Assembly (NCBI RefSeq): GCF_026965555.1
Contig: NZ_CP114040.1
Span: forward strand, 7,972,001-8,036,000
Reading direction: 5' to 3'
DNA length: 64,000 nucleotides
DNA from: Nannocystis punicea
GTDB taxonomy: Bacteria; Myxococcota_A; Polyangia; Nannocystales; Nannocystaceae
How positions within the stretch are numbered: the first letter of the stretch is position 1; every line of letters begins with the position of its first letter. The position numbers and the translations under genes were made by a program. The notes under the pieces were generated by a model. It saw only the letters and a list, made by a program, of their open reading frames with translations, did not search any database and had not been told where the DNA came from. Positions 16,870 to 26,833 of the stretch are shown here, one piece after another.

Positions 16870-17756
16870 TCTTGAACGCGCTCGCCGTGACCGTCGTGCT
16901 GGCGATCCTCGGCCGCCGCTGGCTCCGTACGCGTCTGTCGCCGCTGGCGGAGTTCGAGCGCGAGCTCGGGACCTTGAGGGTGCTGGATCGCAACCAGCGG
17001 ATCGAGAGCGACTGGGGGGTCGCCGAAGTCGATACCCTGGCTTCCACGCTCAACTCGCTGCTCGAGCGGATCCAGCGGTCGGTCGAACGCGAGCAACGCT
17101 TCGTCGCCGACGCGGCTCACGAGCTGCGGACGCCGCTGACGCGGTTGTGCGGCCAGCTCGAGCTGGCCAGCGGAGAATTGCCCGCCGGGTCGGCGCTCCA
17201 CGACCGGATCACGGCGGCGGCGCGGACGAGTCAGGAGCTGGGACGCACCATGGAGATCCTGCTCGCGCTCGCGCGCAACCAGGCGATCACGGGCGAAGCG
17301 GTCGATCTCGACGAGGTCGTCGCGGCTTGCGTCGCATCGCTCTCGCCGGTCGATGCTGCGCGAGTTCACGTGCGTCAGGGAAACGAGCCGGTGATCGTCC
17401 GCGGCGACGAGCTGTTGCTGCGGCTGGCGGTCGGCAACCTGCTGGACAACGCGCTCAAGTATTCACCGGGAGCCGTCGAGGTCCACACCCGTACGGGCGC
17501 GGACGAGATCGTCGTGCAGGTCGACGACCACGGCGCCGGTCTGTCCGAGGCCGATCTGGCCCGCGTCCGCACACCTTTCGTTCGCGGCACGAACCACGCG
17601 CGCCGCGTCCGCGGCGCCGGCCTGGGCCTGGCCCTCGTCGAGCACGTGGCTGCTCTCCATCGCGGCTCGCTCGGGCTCGTCAACACCGGGAGTGGAACTC
17701 GCGCCACGCTGCAATTCTCGCCGTGGTGTTCGTCGACGGCCTCGGGCCCCGATTGA
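16866..17756 (+). CDS. Sensor histidine kinase, C-terminal part: TM2, HAMP, HisKA and ATPase (296 aa)
   Basis: Starts at ATG 16866, overlapping the preceding stop by 4 nt. 'MILNALAVTVVLAILGRRW' forms the second membrane helix, followed by a HAMP-like linker ('LSPLAEFERELGTL'). The H box 'FVADAAHELRTPLTRL' carries the phosphorylatable His near residue 85. The N box is 'LAVGNLLDNALKYSPG', and the G boxes are 'VDDHGAGLS' and 'GAGLGLALVEHVAALH'. All catalytic motifs are intact. Alone it would lack the sensor and first anchor; with the upstream frame it makes a normal ~450-residue kinase. Confidence 0.88.
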   Translation: MILNALAVTVVLAILGRRWLRTRLSPLAEFERELGTLRVLDRNQRIESDWGVAEVDTLASTLNSLLERIQRSVEREQRFVADAAHELRTPLTRLCGQLELASGELPAGSALHDRITAAARTSQELGRTMEILLALARNQAITGEAVDLDEVVAACVASLSPVDAARVHVRQGNEPVIVRGDELLLRLAVGNLLDNALKYSPGAVEVHTRTGADEIVVQVDDHGAGLSEADLARVRTPFVRGTNHARRVRGAGLGLALVEHVAALHRGSLGLVNTGSGTRATLQFSPWCSSTASGPD

Positions 17757-17829
17757 GCCGAGGCGACGGCGCGGCGCTCGTCCTCGGCGTTAGGCGCCGG
17801 TTAAGCTGGGGCGGGTAGGCTCCGCCGCG

Positions 17830-19278
17830 TTGCTCCGAACGAGGACATCGGCGACAGCTCGCGTCGGTCGCCACGCGCTGGCGGACACGTCTCGGTCGAC
17901 CGCGAGACGACGGCTCGCAAAGGCGGCCCAGGTCCTGCTGCTCACGGGATGTGCCAGCTCCCGCTTCGACCGGGAGTGGATCGCCGACGATCTGGCGGAG
18001 CGGGTCCCCGGCGTCGCCGTCGGCGCGCCCGAGCCCGGGCAGGAGCCGGCCCTGCCCGCCGGCGTCTCGCTGACCGACGGGCTCGACGCGGGCGAGGCCG
18101 TCAGCGTCGCGCTCTGGAACAGCCCGGGGTTTCAAGCCGACCTCGCGCAGCTGGCCGTCGCCCGCGCCGATCTGGCCGACGCCGGGGCGCTGCCGAACCC
18201 GATGCTGACGATGCTGTTCCCGCTGGGCCCGCACCAACTCAGCGGCTATCTGCTGCTCCCCCTCGCCGCGCTGGCGCAGCGTCCTGCCCGGGTCCGGGCC
18301 GCGCAGCGCGACGTGGAGCGCGTCGCCCACTCGCTGGTCCAGACCGGCCTCGATCTGATCCGCGACGTCCGGCTCGCCCACGCCGACGCCGCGGCAGCGG
18401 CCGAACGTGCTCGCGCCCGCGCCGAGCTGGTGGGGCTGTGGACCGAGAGCGAGGAGCTGGCCCAGGCGCGCGTGGACGCCGGGGACACCAGTCGACTCGA
18501 GCGCGACGCGATCCGGGCCGAGGCGCTGCTGGCCGCCGATCTGGCTGCTCGCGCCGAGCATGACGCAGCGCTCGCCCGCCTGCGCTTGCGTCAGCTGCTC
18601 GGAGTGACGAGCGCGGCCTTGCCCGACGGCACGCCGCTCGTGGCCGACTCCACCGCATCGACGAGCGACCCCGAGGTCCTCGTGCGCGAGGCGCTGGCGG
18701 CCCGCCCCGACCTCCGCGCGGCCGAGCTCGCGGTCGAGGCGGCCGGCAAGCGCCTCGGTCTCGAGCGGGCGCGGATCTTCCAGGGGCTCCTGCGCGTCGA
18801 CGGGCAGCTCGACGCGCAGGGCTTTCACCCGTCGCTCGGCTTTCACCAGATCGAGCTGCCGATCTTCAACTGGAATCAGGGCGGACGCGCCCGGGCCAAG
18901 GCGGAGCTGCAGCGGGCGCTGTGGCGCTACGCCCAGCTGCGGCAGCAGATCGTCGCCGAGGTCGCGACCGCGGAGCTACAGGCCCGCCAGGCCCACGAGT
19001 CGCTGAGCCGCTGGGACGAGCAGGTGCAGACGCTGACGCGCACGGTGGCCGCGGCGACCAGCAGCTTTCGCGCCGGCTCCGACTCTTACGTGGTCGTCCT
19101 CGACGCCAACCGCCGGCTGCAGGACGCGCGGCTGCGCGAGGTCGACCTTCGCGCCGATCTGCGCCGCGCGCTCGCCCAGCTCGACCGCAGCGTCGGTCGC
19201 CGCCTGACCCCGTCACCGACCGCCTCGCCCGCTCGAAGGGGCGCCGGAGGAACCACCGATGCCGCGCCCCGTCCTTGA
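17830..19278 (+). CDS. CusC/CzcC-type outer-membrane efflux factor (lipoprotein), 482 aa
   Basis: TolC-family outer-membrane channel of a tripartite pump. The only start before the signal sequence is TTG 17830. 'AQVLLLTGCASS' near residues 33-44 gives a lipobox with Cys as lipidation site. Two long alpha-helical halves follow, the first near 'RADLADAGALPNPML' and the second near 'RPDLRAAELAVEAAGKRLG', the repeat structure of TolC family proteins. 'LPIFNWNQGGRARAKAEL' is the strand-to-helix turn common in CzcC. The 3' end overlaps the adaptor gene by 20 nt, indicating coupled expression. Confidence 0.88.
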   Translation: MLRTRTSATARVGRHALADTSRSTARRRLAKAAQVLLLTGCASSRFDREWIADDLAERVPGVAVGAPEPGQEPALPAGVSLTDGLDAGEAVSVALWNSPGFQADLAQLAVARADLADAGALPNPMLTMLFPLGPHQLSGYLLLPLAALAQRPARVRAAQRDVERVAHSLVQTGLDLIRDVRLAHADAAAAAERARARAELVGLWTESEELAQARVDAGDTSRLERDAIRAEALLAADLAARAEHDAALARLRLRQLLGVTSAALPDGTPLVADSTASTSDPEVLVREALAARPDLRAAELAVEAAGKRLGLERARIFQGLLRVDGQLDAQGFHPSLGFHQIELPIFNWNQGGRARAKAELQRALWRYAQLRQQIVAEVATAELQARQAHESLSRWDEQVQTLTRTVAAATSSFRAGSDSYVVVLDANRRLQDARLREVDLRADLRRALAQLDRSVGRRLTPSPTASPARRGAGGTTDAAPRP

Positions 19279-20428
19279 GTCGATCGCCGCGCTCGCGGCC
19301 GCCTGCGCCGCCTGTGGGGCTCCGCCGAGCGCTCCGCCGGCCAGCCCGCCGCCGGTCGTGACGCGCGCCCACGGCGACGAGCGATCGCTGGCCGCGGTGA
19401 CGCTGACCCCTGAGGCGGAAGCACGCCTCGGGATCGCCGTCGCAACCGCGCAACGGCACGAAGTGCTGCAGGTCCGGCGCTTGCCCGGCGAGGTGGTCGC
19501 CCGTCCCGGCGGCACCGTGATGCTCACCGCGCCGGTCGCCGGCCTCGTACGAGCGCCGGCCGACGTGCCGCGCCCCGGCGACGTCGTCGCCCAGGGCCAG
19601 CCGCTCGCCCGCCTGGTGCCGCTGGCGGCCGTGGACCGCGACCTGCGGGCCCAGGGCCAGAGCCGCGTCGCCACGGCCGAGGCGCGCCTGGTCGCCGGCA
19701 ACAGCCGGGTGCAGCGCGCCGAGCGGCTCATCGAGTCCGGGGCCGGCAGCGAGCGCGCCGCGGAGGACGCACGCGTCGAGCGGGACATCGCGGCGGCGGA
19801 GCTCGAGGCAGCCAGAGCTCGACTGCGGATGATCGACCGCGCCCCGCTGGCCGCCGACGTCGCCACCACCCTGCGAGCGCCGATGTCCGGGGTCGTGCGC
19901 CAGGTCCTGGTCGCCGAGGAACAGGCGGTCGCGGCCGGCGCCCCGCTGCTCGAGCTCGTCAGCAGCGATCCGCCGTGGGTCCGCGTGCCGGCGGTGGCGG
20001 CCGAGCTCGCGGACCTCGACGGGTCTTCCGTCGAGGTCACGCCGCTCGGCCGCGCCGCCGCACCGCTCACGGCGACGCCGCTCGCCGGACCGCCGCTCGC
20101 CGATCCGCTGGCCGGCACCGTCGACTTGTACTTCGCCCTCCCCGCCGCCGGCGCGTTCCGCCTCGGCGAGCGTGTCGGCGTCGCCCTGACGCTGCGGCGC
20201 GAGGCGCCCGCGCTGGCCATCCCGAGCTCGGCGATCGTTCACGACCTCCACGGCGGCGCATGGGTCTACGTGCCGCTCGGCGAGCACCGCTACGATCGCC
20301 GCCGCGTCGACCTGTCCCGAGTGACAGGCGGCCTCGCGCTCGTGGCCCGCGGGCTCGCGCCGGGCGACGAGGTCGTCGTCACCGGCGCCGTCGAGCTGTA
20401 CGGCAGCGAGTTCGGGGCGGGTCACTGA
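19259..20428 (+). CDS. RND efflux periplasmic adaptor (CusB/CzcB-like), 389 aa
   Basis: Membrane-fusion protein linking the pump to the outer-membrane factor. The N-terminal 'IAALAAACAACGAPPS' supplies a signal sequence and lipobox. 'TLTPEAEARLGIAVATAQ' and 'RRLPGEVVARPGGTVMLTAP' form the first beta-barrel strands. 'VAGLVRAPADVPRPGDVVAQ' and 'RAPMSGVVRQVLVAEEQAV' are the two lipoyl half-motifs around a helical hairpin. No His- or Met-rich metal-binding extension is visible, so the metal cannot be read from it. It ends 7 nt before the pump gene. Confidence 0.88.
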   Translation: MPRPVLESIAALAAACAACGAPPSAPPASPPPVVTRAHGDERSLAAVTLTPEAEARLGIAVATAQRHEVLQVRRLPGEVVARPGGTVMLTAPVAGLVRAPADVPRPGDVVAQGQPLARLVPLAAVDRDLRAQGQSRVATAEARLVAGNSRVQRAERLIESGAGSERAAEDARVERDIAAAELEAARARLRMIDRAPLAADVATTLRAPMSGVVRQVLVAEEQAVAAGAPLLELVSSDPPWVRVPAVAAELADLDGSSVEVTPLGRAAAPLTATPLAGPPLADPLAGTVDLYFALPAAGAFRLGERVGVALTLRREAPALAIPSSAIVHDLHGGAWVYVPLGEHRYDRRRVDLSRVTGGLALVARGLAPGDEVVVTGAVELYGSEFGAGH

Positions 20429-20435
20429 GGTCGCG

Positions 20436-23400
20436 ATGCACTGGCTGATCCACGCCTGCCTGCGCCTGCGCCACGTCGTCGTGCTCGCCGCGGCGCTGCT
20501 GATCGTGCTCGGGATCCGCCTCGCCGGCGACACTCCGGTCGACGTGTTCCCCGAGTTCGCGCCGCCGATGGTGGAGATCCAGACCGAGGCGCCGGGCCTC
20601 TCGAGCATCGAGGTCGAGCAGCGGGTGTCGGTGCCGCTCGAGACGGCGCTGAGCGGCACCCCGTGGCTGCGGACCCTGCGCTCGAAGTCGGTGCTCGGGC
20701 TGTCCTCGGTGCTGCTGATCTTCGATCGCGGCACCGACCTGATGGCGGCGCGCCAGCTCGTGCAGGAGCGGCTGGCCCGCGCGGCGCCGCAGCTGCCGAT
20801 GGTCGCCCGGCCGCCGGTGTTGATGCCGCCGCTGTCGTCGACCAGCCGATTGCTGAAGATCGGCGTGTCCTCGCCGACGCTGTCGCAGATGGAGCTGACC
20901 GACCTCGTCCGCTGGACCCTGCGCCCGCGGCTGATGGCGGTGCCGGGGGTCGCCAACGTGGCCGTGTGGGGCCAGCGCGATCGCCAGCTGCAGGTCCAGG
21001 TCGACCCCGAACGCCTGCGGCTGCACGGCGTCCGCCTCGACGAGGTCCTGCGTGCCGCCGGCGACGCCACCCAGCTCGGCGCCGGCGGGTTCGTCGATAC
21101 GCCCAACCAGCGCTTGCCCGTCGCGCACGCCCCCGGGGCCGCCGATGCGAAGGCGCTCGGCGAGGTGGTCGTCGCCGTCCGCGGCGGCGCTGCGCTGCGG
21201 CTCGCCGACGTCGCCGACGTCGTCGAGGCCCACCCGCCGCCGATCGGCGACGCGGTCGTCGACGGCGGCCCCGGCCTGCTGCTCATCGTCGAGAAGCAGC
21301 CGTGGGGCAACACTCTGGCCGTCACCCGCGAGGTCGAGGCGGCGCTGGCAGCCATCGCCCCGGCCATGCCCGCGGTCGTCCTCGACTCGACCATCTTCCG
21401 CCCCGCGACCTTCATCGAGCTGGCGCTCGACAACCTCGGCCGCGCCCTCGTGCTCGGCTGCGGCCTGGTGGTGTTGATCCTCGGCTGCTTCCTGTTCGAC
21501 CTGCGCACCGCCGCGATCAGCATCCTCGCCATCCCGACCTCGCTGCTCGCCGCCGTCGCCGTCCTCCACGGCTGGGGCGCGAGGATCGACACGATGGTCC
21601 TGGCCGGCCTCGTGATCGCCCTCGGCGAGGTCGTGGACGACGCCATCATCGACGTCGAGAACATCCTCCGCCGCCTGGCCGAGAACCGCCGGCGAGCCGT
21701 GCCGCAGTCGAGCTTCCAGGTGGTGCTCGCGGCCTCGCTCGAGGTCCGCAGCGCCGTCGTCTACGCGACCGCGATCGTCATCCTCGTGTTCGTCCCGATC
21801 GTCTTCCTCGACGGCGTCGCCGGGGCCTTCTTCCGCCCGCTCGCGCTGGCCTACGTGCTGGCGGTGTTCGCGTCGATGCTCGTCGCGGTCACCTTGACCC
21901 CGGCGCTGTGCCTGTTGCTGCTGCCGCGCAGCCACGGGCACGAGAGCCCGATCGCCCGCGGCCTGCGCCGCGCCTACCGACCCTTGCTCGCCCCGCTGCT
22001 GGGCCGGCCGCGCCTGGCGGTGACGGTCGCCGCGGCCCTGTTCGCCGGCACTGCCGCGTCGGTACCTCGGCTCGGCGAGGGCTTCTTGCCCGAGTTCAAG
22101 GAGCACGACTTCCTGATGCACTGGGTCGCCAAGCCCGGCACCTCGCTCGAAGCGGTCGCCCGCACCGCCGTGCGAGCCAGCGACGAGCTGCGAGCGATCC
22201 CCGGCGTGCGCAACTTCGGCGCGCACATCGGGCGCGCCGAGGCAGCGGACGAGGTCGTCGGTCCCAACTTCGCCGAGCTGTGGATCAGCCTCGACCCCGA
22301 GGCCGACCATGGCCGAGCGCTGGCGCAGATCCAGGCCGTGGTCGACGGCTACCCCGGCATCTACCGCGACGTCCAGACCTACCTGCGCGAGAAGATGAAG
22401 GAGGTCCTGAGCGGCTCGGGCGGCGCGATCGTCGTGCGCCTGTTCGGCCCCGACCAGGACGAGCTGCGCCGCCAGGCCGCCGAGGTCGCGCGCGCGCTCG
22501 CCGGGGTCGAGGGAATCACCAACCTCAAGGTCGAGCCGCAGGTCGAGGTCCCGCAGATCGAGGTTCGCTTCAAGCCCGAGGCCGCGCGCCCGTTCGGCCT
22601 CAACCCGGGCGACGTCCGCCGCGCCGCGACGACCCTGATCCGCGGCACCAAGGTCGGCGAGGTCTACCGCGGCGAGCAGACGATCGAGGTCGTGGTCGTC
22701 GGCGCGGACCCTCTGCGCGAGGACCTCGCCGCCGTGCAGTCGCTGCGGATCGCGGCGCCGCTGGGCGGCGAGGTCACGCTCGCCGATGTCGCCGACGTCG
22801 CCGTCGTCCCCACGCCCAACGTGGTGCTGCGCGAGAGCGGCGCGCGCAAGCTCGACATCACCTGCGACGTCGCCGGCCGCGACCTCGGCCAGGTGGCCCG
22901 CGAAGTCGAGTCGCGCGTGCTCGCCCTGGCGCGCCCCGCCGGCTACCACCCCGAATTCATCGGCGAGTACGCCGCCCGCCAGGCCGCCCGCGACCGCCTG
23001 CTCGCGCTGTCGCTGCTCGCCGTGTTCGGCATCGGCGTGGTGCTGTTCGTCGACTTCCGCGCCCTGCGGCCGACCCTGCTGGTGTTCACCACTTTGCCCT
23101 TCGCGCTGGTCGGCGGCGTCGCCGGCGTGTGGTGGACCGGCGGCGTGCTGTCGCTCGGCTCGCTGGTCGGGCTCGTCACCGTCCTCGGCATCGCCGCGCG
23201 CAACGGCATCATGCTCGTCAGTCACTTCCGCCACCTCGAAGCCGAGGAGGGCGAGACGTTCGGTCCGGCGCTCGTCTTGCGCGGCGCCGCCGAGCGCGTC
23301 ACGCCGATCCTCATGACCGCCCTCGCCACCGGCCTGGCCCTCGTCCCGCTGGCCCTCGGCGGCGAACGACCGGGCCAGGAGATCGAGCACCCGATGGCGG

Positions 23401-23516
23401 TGGTCATCCTCGGCGGACTCGTGAGCTCGACGGCCCTCAATCTGTTCGTCGTGCCCGTGCTCTATCTGCGCTACGGCGCCAGCCGCCGCTCGCCGGCGAG
23501 GTCACGCGAATCATAG
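20436..23516 (+). CDS. Heavy-metal efflux RND transporter (CzcA/CusA family), 1026 aa
   Basis: Inner-membrane proton-driven pump with the usual length and twelve-helix layout: TM1 ('VVLAAALLIVLGIRLAG'), a large periplasmic loop, TM2-7, a second loop and TM8-12. The proton-relay region in TM4 reads 'ALGEVVDDAIIDVENI' near residue 396, the acidic VDD...VEN signature of the heavy-metal-efflux (HME) branch rather than the drug branch. The pore region includes 'FLPEFKEHDFLMHWVAKPGT'. Metal specificity (Cu/Ag versus Zn/Co/Cd) is not assigned. The operon order regulator-kinase-CBA matches cus and czc loci. Confidence 0.92.
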   Translation: MHWLIHACLRLRHVVVLAAALLIVLGIRLAGDTPVDVFPEFAPPMVEIQTEAPGLSSIEVEQRVSVPLETALSGTPWLRTLRSKSVLGLSSVLLIFDRGTDLMAARQLVQERLARAAPQLPMVARPPVLMPPLSSTSRLLKIGVSSPTLSQMELTDLVRWTLRPRLMAVPGVANVAVWGQRDRQLQVQVDPERLRLHGVRLDEVLRAAGDATQLGAGGFVDTPNQRLPVAHAPGAADAKALGEVVVAVRGGAALRLADVADVVEAHPPPIGDAVVDGGPGLLLIVEKQPWGNTLAVTREVEAALAAIAPAMPAVVLDSTIFRPATFIELALDNLGRALVLGCGLVVLILGCFLFDLRTAAISILAIPTSLLAAVAVLHGWGARIDTMVLAGLVIALGEVVDDAIIDVENILRRLAENRRRAVPQSSFQVVLAASLEVRSAVVYATAIVILVFVPIVFLDGVAGAFFRPLALAYVLAVFASMLVAVTLTPALCLLLLPRSHGHESPIARGLRRAYRPLLAPLLGRPRLAVTVAAALFAGTAASVPRLGEGFLPEFKEHDFLMHWVAKPGTSLEAVARTAVRASDELRAIPGVRNFGAHIGRAEAADEVVGPNFAELWISLDPEADHGRALAQIQAVVDGYPGIYRDVQTYLREKMKEVLSGSGGAIVVRLFGPDQDELRRQAAEVARALAGVEGITNLKVEPQVEVPQIEVRFKPEAARPFGLNPGDVRRAATTLIRGTKVGEVYRGEQTIEVVVVGADPLREDLAAVQSLRIAAPLGGEVTLADVADVAVVPTPNVVLRESGARKLDITCDVAGRDLGQVAREVESRVLALARPAGYHPEFIGEYAARQAARDRLLALSLLAVFGIGVVLFVDFRALRPTLLVFTTLPFALVGGVAGVWWTGGVLSLGSLVGLVTVLGIAARNGIMLVSHFRHLEAEEGETFGPALVLRGAAERVTPILMTALATGLALVPLALGGERPGQEIEHPMAVVILGGLVSSTALNLFVVPVLYLRYGASRRSPARSRES

Positions 23517-23599
23517 CACCCGGCCCCTCGCCGGACGGACCTCCGCCCACGCGCCCCGGCCAGGCGCCGCCCAACTTCAAATCGGCGGAAGGCAGGGTG

Positions 23600-23619
23600 A
23601 GCTGTGGCCAAGGACGGGT
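23600..23619. terminator. Degenerate copy of the dispersed 8-4-8 palindrome between convergent genes
   Basis: AGCTGTGG-CCAA-GGACGGGT lies in the 305-nt gap between the stops of the RND pump and the Ser/Thr kinase. Pairing is partial, so this copy is weak on its own, but geometry and place fit the family. Nothing else was identified in this gap. Confidence 0.3.
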
Positions 23620-23821
23620 CGTCGGCGTATTTCCGCCGAACTCGTCCTCGTCGAGCCCGACGTCGCCGCCCCAGGCCGCCTCCGCGAACCTCCATTCGTC
23701 GGACTTGCCGGCCCCGAAATTGCGCGGTCTCGCCGACCATCCGCGCGAACTCGAGGTCGAGTCGTAGGTGCGCACATCGAGGCCCGCGCGAGCGCCTCGT
23801 CGCCGGGCCCATCGCCTGCGC

Positions 23822-26800
23822 TCAATGAGGCTGCACGAGCGCGGCGCGAGCCCGCAGCAGCGGCGCATAATCGGGCTCGGCGGTGGCGACGTAGATCGAC
23901 TCGGCCCGGGTCAGCCACTGCACCGCCTCGTCGAACCGCTGCTGCGAGCGCGCGAGCTCGCCGAGCGCCAGTATCGCGTCGGCGAGCTCCAGGTTGCGCG
24001 GCGGCAGCACCGCCTCGAAGTCCGCGAGCGCCGCGCGCAGCTCGCTCTCGGCCGCCTCGTGCTCCCCGAGCCGCCCGCGGAGCCGGCCCAGCTCGAGCGA
24101 CAGGAGCCCGCGCTGCCGCACGTCCATCGGGCTCTCCGACCCGACGAGCGGCGAACGGGCCCGCTCCAGCGGCTCCATCGCCTCGCGGAGCCGGCCCAGC
24201 GCCGCCAACGCTCGCCCGTATCGCAGGAGCAGATCCTGGTACGCGGTCCCGTGGACGTCCGTATCCGCGTCGATCCCGGCGAGCGCCTGGTCGCGCGCCT
24301 TCTCCATCGTCGGCACGTCCCCGGCCGCCGCCGCCGCGTGCATGATCCACGACCACGTGACATTCGTCAGACTCTCGGCGCTCGTCGCCTGTGCGGCGAG
24401 GAAGTGTCGCAGCGCCGCGCCGCTGTCGTTCACGGCGAGCTCGGCGCGAGCCAGGCCGATCAGCGCGGTCCTCCGCGCGAGCTTGTTCTCGCTGCGATCG
24501 ACGCGCGTCTGGAGCTCCTGCATCCGCGCGAGCGCCTCGCGCGGCCGACCGAGGTTCATCAGGGCGTGGGCGAGCAGCACCTCGTACATCGCGCGTTCGG
24601 GGTGATTCGGGCCGGACAACTTCTCCGACAGCTCGATCACCCGGCGAAAGATCGGCACCGCCTCCTCGTAGTGCCAGGTGTTCGCCAGGTGGTTGCCGAG
24701 ATTGTACAGGGTGCTGATGCCCTGGGGCGTCTCGAGGCGACCGTGCCGCTCGCGCAGGTCGACGGCCTCCCTCAACTTCTCGTGGGCCCTCGCCCACTCT
24801 CCGCCCGTGGCATGAATGACGCCGACGGCGTTGAGGAACTCGCCGTAGATCTCCACGTCCCCCGCCACCGCCCGGTTCAGCGCCGTGATCAATGGCAGCT
24901 CGGCCCGCGCCTGTTCGGGTCGATGCAACGGATAGGCCAGGAGGAGCCCGCGCCGCGAGCTCGTCAGCGCCGCGATCGTCGCGTGACCCACCCCGATCGC
25001 CGTCCACAGCGCCTCGTCGAAGGATCGCAGCGCCGCCGCCGGCGCTCCGTCGCGGGCCTGCAGGGTCCCCTTGCGGAGGTACGCCTCGGCGAGCAGCGGC
25101 TCGTAGATCGTCGCCTTCTCGTCCGCGAGGACGCTCTCGACGAGCTGCAGGCCGAGGCGCGTCTGGGCCGTGTGCACGTGGACCTCGGCCTGCGCGAGCG
25201 TCTCGCGGTGCATCTGCACGCGCGCGCGCACCAGCGAGTCCTTGTGCGGCGGCAGCGAGGCCATCAGCGTCTCGACGTCCGCACAATCCGCGAGCGGAGG
25301 CAGCCCTCCGACCGCCTGGACCAGATCGTCGAGGTTGGCTGCGTCGGCGAGCGCGAACGCATCGATGGTGGCCGCGAGGGCAGCCCGCCGCTGATCGAGG
25401 CACGAGGTCCGCAGGTCGAACACGTGCGTCGACTGCCGCCCCTCGACGTGCGCGTGACAGGCGTCGTTGCGGAGCTGCACCCACGCGGCGGCGTAGCGCG
25501 CGAGCACCGGCTCGATCGCGGCGAGGAGCTCCCCGGCGCGCGCAGGCGCCTTCGCCTGCACGAAGGCGCGGACCTCCGCCGCGCGTCCGTCGTCCCACAC
25601 GCCCGCGAGCTCCGGCCGCGCGTCCGGGCACTGCGGGGCGGCGACGCTCCCCCTGGTGGCTGCGATGCCGGCGACGCCGGCGACCACGGCGGTGGCGGCC
25701 AGCGCCGCGACGCGCCGGTATGCCACGCCGGGGTCGCGTTCGAGCGCCGCCAGCAGATCGGTCATCGCCGCGAAGCGATCGCCGGGCGCGGCCATCATGC
25801 CGCGGCGGAGCGCCTTGAACACCCGCGACGGCACCGGGCTCCCCGACGGCGCCGGCGCGACGCGGCCGTGCACGACATCGTCGCGCATCGCCGCGAACGA
25901 CTCGGTCGAGAACGGCAGGCGGCCGTACAGGCTCTGGTAGAGCGACACACAAAAGCTGAACTGGTCGCTCTCGGCGGTCGCAAGCGCGCCGAGGTGCTGC
26001 TCCGGGGACATATAGGCCGGGGTGCCGAGGATCACCCCCATTCGGGTCAATGGCCGCATCAACAGCGGGACCGCGTCCTCCGGGCCCGCGGGCACCCCGG
26101 CCAGGTCCTCCTCGCGCAGGTCGCCGTCGCTCAGGCGCGCGAGGCCGAAGTCCAGCACCTTGACCTGCCCCTCGTCGTCGATCATCGCGTTCTGCGGCTT
26201 GAAATCGCGATGGACGAGCCCGGCCTTGTGCGCCGCCGCCAGCCCGCGGCCCGCTTGCAGGAACACGGACAGAATTTCCTTCCACGGGCGCGGTTCGTGC
26301 ACCCACGCGTCGAGGCTGAGGCCGCGGACGAATTCCATCGCCACGTAGACCATGCCGTCCGTCTGCCCGACCTCGTGGACCGCGACGATGTTGGGGTGCG
26401 ACAGCCGGGCCATCGCCTGCGCTTCGCGCAGGAGCCGTTTTTGCGCCGTCTCCTTCTCCCGGACGACCTCGCCGTGCAGCACCTTGACGGCGACCTTGCG
26501 ATCGAGTTGGTCGTCGTAGCAGGCGTACACCACGCCCATCCCGCCCTGCCCGAGCAGCTTGAGCACCGTGAACCGCCCGAGTTGCACGGGCTGGGCCCGC
26601 CTGGGAAACAGCGCGCGCTTCACCAGCTGCTTGCCCAGCGGATCGCCGGCGTCGGCCGGCGGGGCGGCGGGCGTCACCCTGTTCTCCTCCGCGGCGCCGG
26701 CCCGCCCGGCCTCCGGCGTCACCCCCGACGACCCGACCGGATCGGCGCCGACGGTCGCGTCGAGGATCGAGGAGCCCCCGTCCGCCTCCAGGGCACCCGG

Positions 26801-26833
26801 TCTGCCGTCCGATTTTCGCACGCGAGGATTCAC
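23822..26833 (-). CDS. Serine/threonine protein kinase with TPR-rich C-terminal region, about 1003 aa
   Basis: Hanks-type kinase at residues ~85-350: glycine loop 'LGQGGMGVVY' near 93, ATP-binding Lys in 'VAVKVLHGE', catalytic loop 'HRDFKPQNAMID' near 208, 'DFGLARLS', and activation-segment end 'GTPAYMSPEQ'. A single transmembrane helix follows at ~374-391 ('VAALAATAVVAGVAGIA'), then ~600 residues of helical TPR-like repeats on the other side of the membrane. This is a common myxobacterial architecture in which the TPR part senses or binds partners. The frame runs open to 27118 but the extra 95 codons are not protein-like; GTG 26833 or GTG 26821 is preferred. Substrate unknown. Confidence 0.88.
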   Translation of the reverse strand: MNPRVRKSDGRPGALEADGGSSILDATVGADPVGSSGVTPEAGRAGAAEENRVTPAAPPADAGDPLGKQLVKRALFPRRAQPVQLGRFTVLKLLGQGGMGVVYACYDDQLDRKVAVKVLHGEVVREKETAQKRLLREAQAMARLSHPNIVAVHEVGQTDGMVYVAMEFVRGLSLDAWVHEPRPWKEILSVFLQAGRGLAAAHKAGLVHRDFKPQNAMIDDEGQVKVLDFGLARLSDGDLREEDLAGVPAGPEDAVPLLMRPLTRMGVILGTPAYMSPEQHLGALATAESDQFSFCVSLYQSLYGRLPFSTESFAAMRDDVVHGRVAPAPSGSPVPSRVFKALRRGMMAAPGDRFAAMTDLLAALERDPGVAYRRVAALAATAVVAGVAGIAATRGSVAAPQCPDARPELAGVWDDGRAAEVRAFVQAKAPARAGELLAAIEPVLARYAAAWVQLRNDACHAHVEGRQSTHVFDLRTSCLDQRRAALAATIDAFALADAANLDDLVQAVGGLPPLADCADVETLMASLPPHKDSLVRARVQMHRETLAQAEVHVHTAQTRLGLQLVESVLADEKATIYEPLLAEAYLRKGTLQARDGAPAAALRSFDEALWTAIGVGHATIAALTSSRRGLLLAYPLHRPEQARAELPLITALNRAVAGDVEIYGEFLNAVGVIHATGGEWARAHEKLREAVDLRERHGRLETPQGISTLYNLGNHLANTWHYEEAVPIFRRVIELSEKLSGPNHPERAMYEVLLAHALMNLGRPREALARMQELQTRVDRSENKLARRTALIGLARAELAVNDSGAALRHFLAAQATSAESLTNVTWSWIMHAAAAAGDVPTMEKARDQALAGIDADTDVHGTAYQDLLLRYGRALAALGRLREAMEPLERARSPLVGSESPMDVRQRGLLSLELGRLRGRLGEHEAAESELRAALADFEAVLPPRNLELADAILALGELARSQQRFDEAVQWLTRAESIYVATAEPDYAPLLRARAALVQPH

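Noticed and set aside
20379..23390. A 1003-codon minus-strand frame over the RND pump
   Set aside because: Exact antisense shadow of the pump gene, composed of His/Asp/Glu/Arg runs and lacking any leader or motif.
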